From an uncultured Sphingomonadaceae bacterium (GTDB lineage Bacteria; Pseudomonadota; Alphaproteobacteria; Sphingomonadales; Sphingomonadaceae), in assembly GCA_947501325.1 (NCBI GenBank), contig CANMVC010000003.1, forward strand, positions 1 through 37,829: 37,829 bases of DNA. The letters run 5' to 3'. Below the pieces are notes generated by a model that was not told where the DNA came from, did not search any database, and worked only from the letters and a program-made list of their open reading frames with translations. Position numbers and translations under genes: made by a program. Below, piece after piece: positions 35,717 to 37,829 of the stretch; positions within the stretch are counted from its first letter, which is position 1, and the number at the start of each line of letters is the position of its first letter.

Positions 35717-35744
35717 TTGCCAATATGGAATTATTGCCTAATCA
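35717..35744 (+). promoter_or_regulatory. Candidate promoter of the TIGR03032-type gene
   Basis: TTGCCA (35717-35722) and TAATCA (35739-35744) are separated by 16 bp in an A/T-rich divergent region. If used, transcription would begin near 35752, nearly at the ATG at 35754, which would favour the GTG at 35784 as the start. Reading only; no mapped start is known. Confidence 0.35.
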
Positions 35745-35753
35745 CGGGCATAA

Positions 35754-36902
35754 ATGACGTTAATTGAGGATCGGGATTTTTACGTGAGCGATACAAAAAC
35801 AGTCGAGCCGGGCAGCACCAACAAACCGACTCAAGCACCCCCGACGCCAGCCGCAGAAGCAGGCAAAATCGACATTAATTTCTCGCCAAGCTTAGCCGCA
35901 TTTCTGGCGTCCAACAATATCTCAATCGGCTTTACTTCTTATCAAACTGGTCGATTGTATCTGATTGGTCATAGCGCCGACGGCAAGCTGGCTTTGCACG
36001 AAGCACAATATCCGCAAGCCATGGGAGTGACCGGTAACGCAGACCGCATTTATCTAGGAACATTGACACAAGTGATCCGTATGGAAAATGTGCTTGGCCC
36101 CGATCAACTTGCCAACAAGGTCCATGATAAAGTCTATGTTCCGCGCAACATGCAGACCACCGGCAATGTCGATATTCACGAAATCGGTATAAGGAACAAC
36201 GGCCGCATTGTGTTCGTCAACACACGACATAGCTGCCTGTGCGAACCCAGTGTCACGCATAGCTTCAAACCGATCTGGAAACCGGAATTCATCTCAAAAC
36301 TCGCACCGGAAGACCGCTGCCACCTGAACGGATTGGCGATGGTGGATGGCGAGCCTAAATATGTCAGCGCCGTATGCCGGTCCGATGTCATCGATGGCTG
36401 GCGCGACCGTCGGCACGATGGCGGGGTCATAGTCGACGTGGAGAGCAATGAAATCCTGACCGACGGATTATCCATGCCGCATAGCCCGCGGGTATATGAT
36501 GGAAAAGTTTGGCTGTTAAACTCAGGCACTGGCGAATTGGGATGGCTAGAAACCAGCGATAACAGCTTTACCCCTTTGGCCTTTTTTCCGGGATTTTTAA
36601 GAGGGCTGGCTTTTCATAATGACCATGCCTTTGTGACATTATCAAAGCCCCGCTATCAACGTTTCGAAGGCTTGGAGCTGGACAACAAGCTCACGGAAAA
36701 AGACGCCGATCCATGGTGTGGCATTCAAATCTTATCCTTGTCCAGCGGCGATGTCGCGCAATGGCTACGTTTCGATGGTGCTATTACAGAGCTGTTTGAC
36801 ATCTGCGTCCTGCCGGGCGTGAAGAATCCCATCACACTGGGTCCCAATTCCACCGAGATCAGGGACTTCATCACCATCGAAAATCCCGCTTGGGCCAGCT
36901 GA
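35754..36902 (+). CDS. TIGR03032 family protein
   Basis: A 382-residue protein of the TIGR03032 family, probably a beta-propeller-like fold, function unknown. Typical segments are FLASNNISIGFTSYQTGRL, NTRHSCLCEPSVTHSFKPIW, DRCHLNGLAMVDGEPKYVSA, GLSMPHSPRVYDGKVWLLNS and FPGFLRGLAFHNDHAFVTLS. A Pro/Thr-rich N-terminus (~1-35) precedes the domain. There is no signal peptide, so the product looks cytoplasmic. The start is ATG 35754 or GTG 35784; the latter has better ribosome-binding spacing. It is divergent from the giant autotransporter gene. As I recall, this family is often coded near large repetitive surface proteins, suggesting a role in their synthesis or modification; this is unproven. 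Confidence 0.88.
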   Translation: MTLIEDRDFYVSDTKTVEPGSTNKPTQAPPTPAAEAGKIDINFSPSLAAFLASNNISIGFTSYQTGRLYLIGHSADGKLALHEAQYPQAMGVTGNADRIYLGTLTQVIRMENVLGPDQLANKVHDKVYVPRNMQTTGNVDIHEIGIRNNGRIVFVNTRHSCLCEPSVTHSFKPIWKPEFISKLAPEDRCHLNGLAMVDGEPKYVSAVCRSDVIDGWRDRRHDGGVIVDVESNEILTDGLSMPHSPRVYDGKVWLLNSGTGELGWLETSDNSFTPLAFFPGFLRGLAFHNDHAFVTLSKPRYQRFEGLELDNKLTEKDADPWCGIQILSLSSGDVAQWLRFDGAITELFDICVLPGVKNPITLGPNSTEIRDFITIENPAWAS

Positions 36903-37613
36903 ACCCGACCTCGATCCGCCCTCCCCACAAGGCAGCAAGAAATGTCGGAAGATCTTCAGCATGGGTTTTTTTGCAAATTCATATACACCGCTAATGTCGG
37001 CTTTCGGGATGAAGCCGACACGCTACTAACTTCGCTAATCAACCAAATCGCGGATAATGAGACTGATCTCAACGCACAGACCGGGCCCATCGCAAAGCGA
37101 CGGGCCCAATAAGCTTATAAATCGCTACATTGCGCTGGATCGATGGCTCCATGCCGACCCTGCTTCATCCAAAAACTGTAGCTCAAGTAATCTATCCTCT
37201 ATTGCATGGAGTCACTCCTGAGCGTGCAGCGGGGTCAAACGCGGTGGAATTTGTAGCACCGGATATGTCTCTGTCTAAGCAGTTTATTTTCATCACTAGA
37301 GTCGGCTTTGAAAGGCGTGATGAATTTAGAGCAAGTCGAGCAAGCCAGAGGAGATTATTGCTCAAAAGGCGGTGTGAGATGGACTAGGCGCTGCAGTTGT
37401 TAGGGCCCGCAGAAGCGGCATGCAACCTCGTATTTGCCAATCGAAAACCTGTCTTCACTATAGGCTGCAAGAGATTTTGAAGGTTACCCGTTGTTTGTAA
37501 CTCAAAAGGTTACAGCGCTCAACCAGCCTGATGTTTTCTAGCTTTTCTGTGCTATGCGCTTTGGCTGACTAGGGTGCCAGTCAAACAGTGAGGGATTTTG
37601 TAAACTAAGAAAA
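36903..37613. other. Stretch without a convincing gene; two GC hairpins
   Basis: About 710 bp with no supported gene. A frame at 37130-37387 (+, 85 codons) has no recognisable motif and I do not call it. Two dyads stand out: gtcggctt/aagccgac at 36996-37019, and an 11-bp stem (gggcccatcgc / gcgacgggccc, one mismatch) with a three-base loop at 37083-37107. The second is a strong candidate for the end of the TIGR03032 transcript though no T-tract follows. Confidence 0.5.
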
Positions 37614-37829
37614 CTAACTTTCAAAAAGCATCGAGTAGGCACCTTGGTGAATATATATACCCAGAAAACCAGCTAGTGCTCCTGCGATGCTCGCCGACAA
37701 CGCAATTCGAACATCTTTGAAGCTCGCATACATGAAAATAAGTGAGAAAAATGCCAAAGAAGTCGCAAATCTTCCTGGCACCCAGCCCGGGATATTAAAT
37801 ATGTATGAGAACAAATAGATGAGAAGATT
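37614..37829 (-). CDS. C-terminal part of a small membrane protein (cut by the window edge)
   Basis: The frame is open to the right edge; 71 residues are visible and the true start lies outside. It has two or three hydrophobic segments (FATSLAFFSLIFMYASF, then IALSASIAGALAGFLGIYI) and a short tail (HQGAYSMLFES), so it is probably an inner-membrane protein. I do not recognise the family. TTG at 37812-37814 could be mistaken for a start but the preceding codons (NLLIY) fit the membrane pattern and remain open. Confidence 0.5.
   Translation of the reverse strand, partial: NLLIYLFSYIFNIPGWVPGRFATSLAFFSLIFMYASFKDVRIALSASIAGALAGFLGIYIHQGAYSMLFES

Overview
The window looks like chromosome from an alphaproteobacterium of the order Sphingomonadales (Sphingopyxis/Sphingorhabdus-like). 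This rests on protein character (a GapR-type DUF2312 protein, a DUF1244 protein, an N-terminally extended S9, a ruvCAB block next to yebC, a zinc-free L36), moderate-to-high GC coding bias, and palindromic intergenic repeats of kinds common in that order. The assignment is inference from sequence character; no database was searched.

Layout. 1-4.9 kb: a small unknown gene divergent from a HerA/FtsK-like ATPase gene, the rplM-rpsI operon with a clear terminator, and the overlapping pair ctaA (heme A synthase)-cutA. 5-8.6 kb: a MerC-domain membrane protein, a Fur/Zur-type regulator and dxs (isoprenoid precursor synthesis), punctuated by two copies of a ~200-bp fold-back repeat. 8.6-14.1 kb: a surface-lipoprotein subtilisin autotransporter, a HAD pyrimidine 5'-nucleotidase, dapD (lysine/peptidoglycan) and a carotenoid oxygenase. 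14.2-18.8 kb: a leftward block of DUF1244, gapR, ybjQ-like, yebC, ruvC, ruvA and ruvB. It is interrupted between ruvA and ruvB by an oppositely oriented GIY-YIG nuclease gene bracketed by perfect 29-bp inverted repeats. 18.9-27.5 kb: pyk, a secreted caspase-like protease, an AbgT transporter, a HAD phosphatase, rpmJ (L36), galE, a lipoprotein and an M14 carboxypeptidase.

27.5-37.8 kb is accessory in character. It begins with three consecutive broken genes: wecC (frameshift plus loss of the middle of the gene), wecB (full length but with three in-frame stop codons) and a frameshifted GNAT acetyltransferase. Next come a 1,706-residue repeat-rich autotransporter adhesin, a divergent TIGR03032-type gene, about 0.7 kb with no convincing gene, and the end of a small membrane-protein gene cut by the window edge.

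Most of the first 27 kb is housekeeping: translation, respiration, recombination, isoprenoid and lysine synthesis, glycolysis. The unusual material is (i) the inverted-repeat-flanked GIY-YIG cassette inside the ruv operon, (ii) the two-copy ~200-bp fold-back element, (iii) the decayed ManNAcA (wecBC) locus beside a giant adhesin, and (iv) several secreted hydrolases with uncommon architectures (lipoprotein-anchored subtilisin autotransporter; caspase with a C-terminal beta-rich domain).
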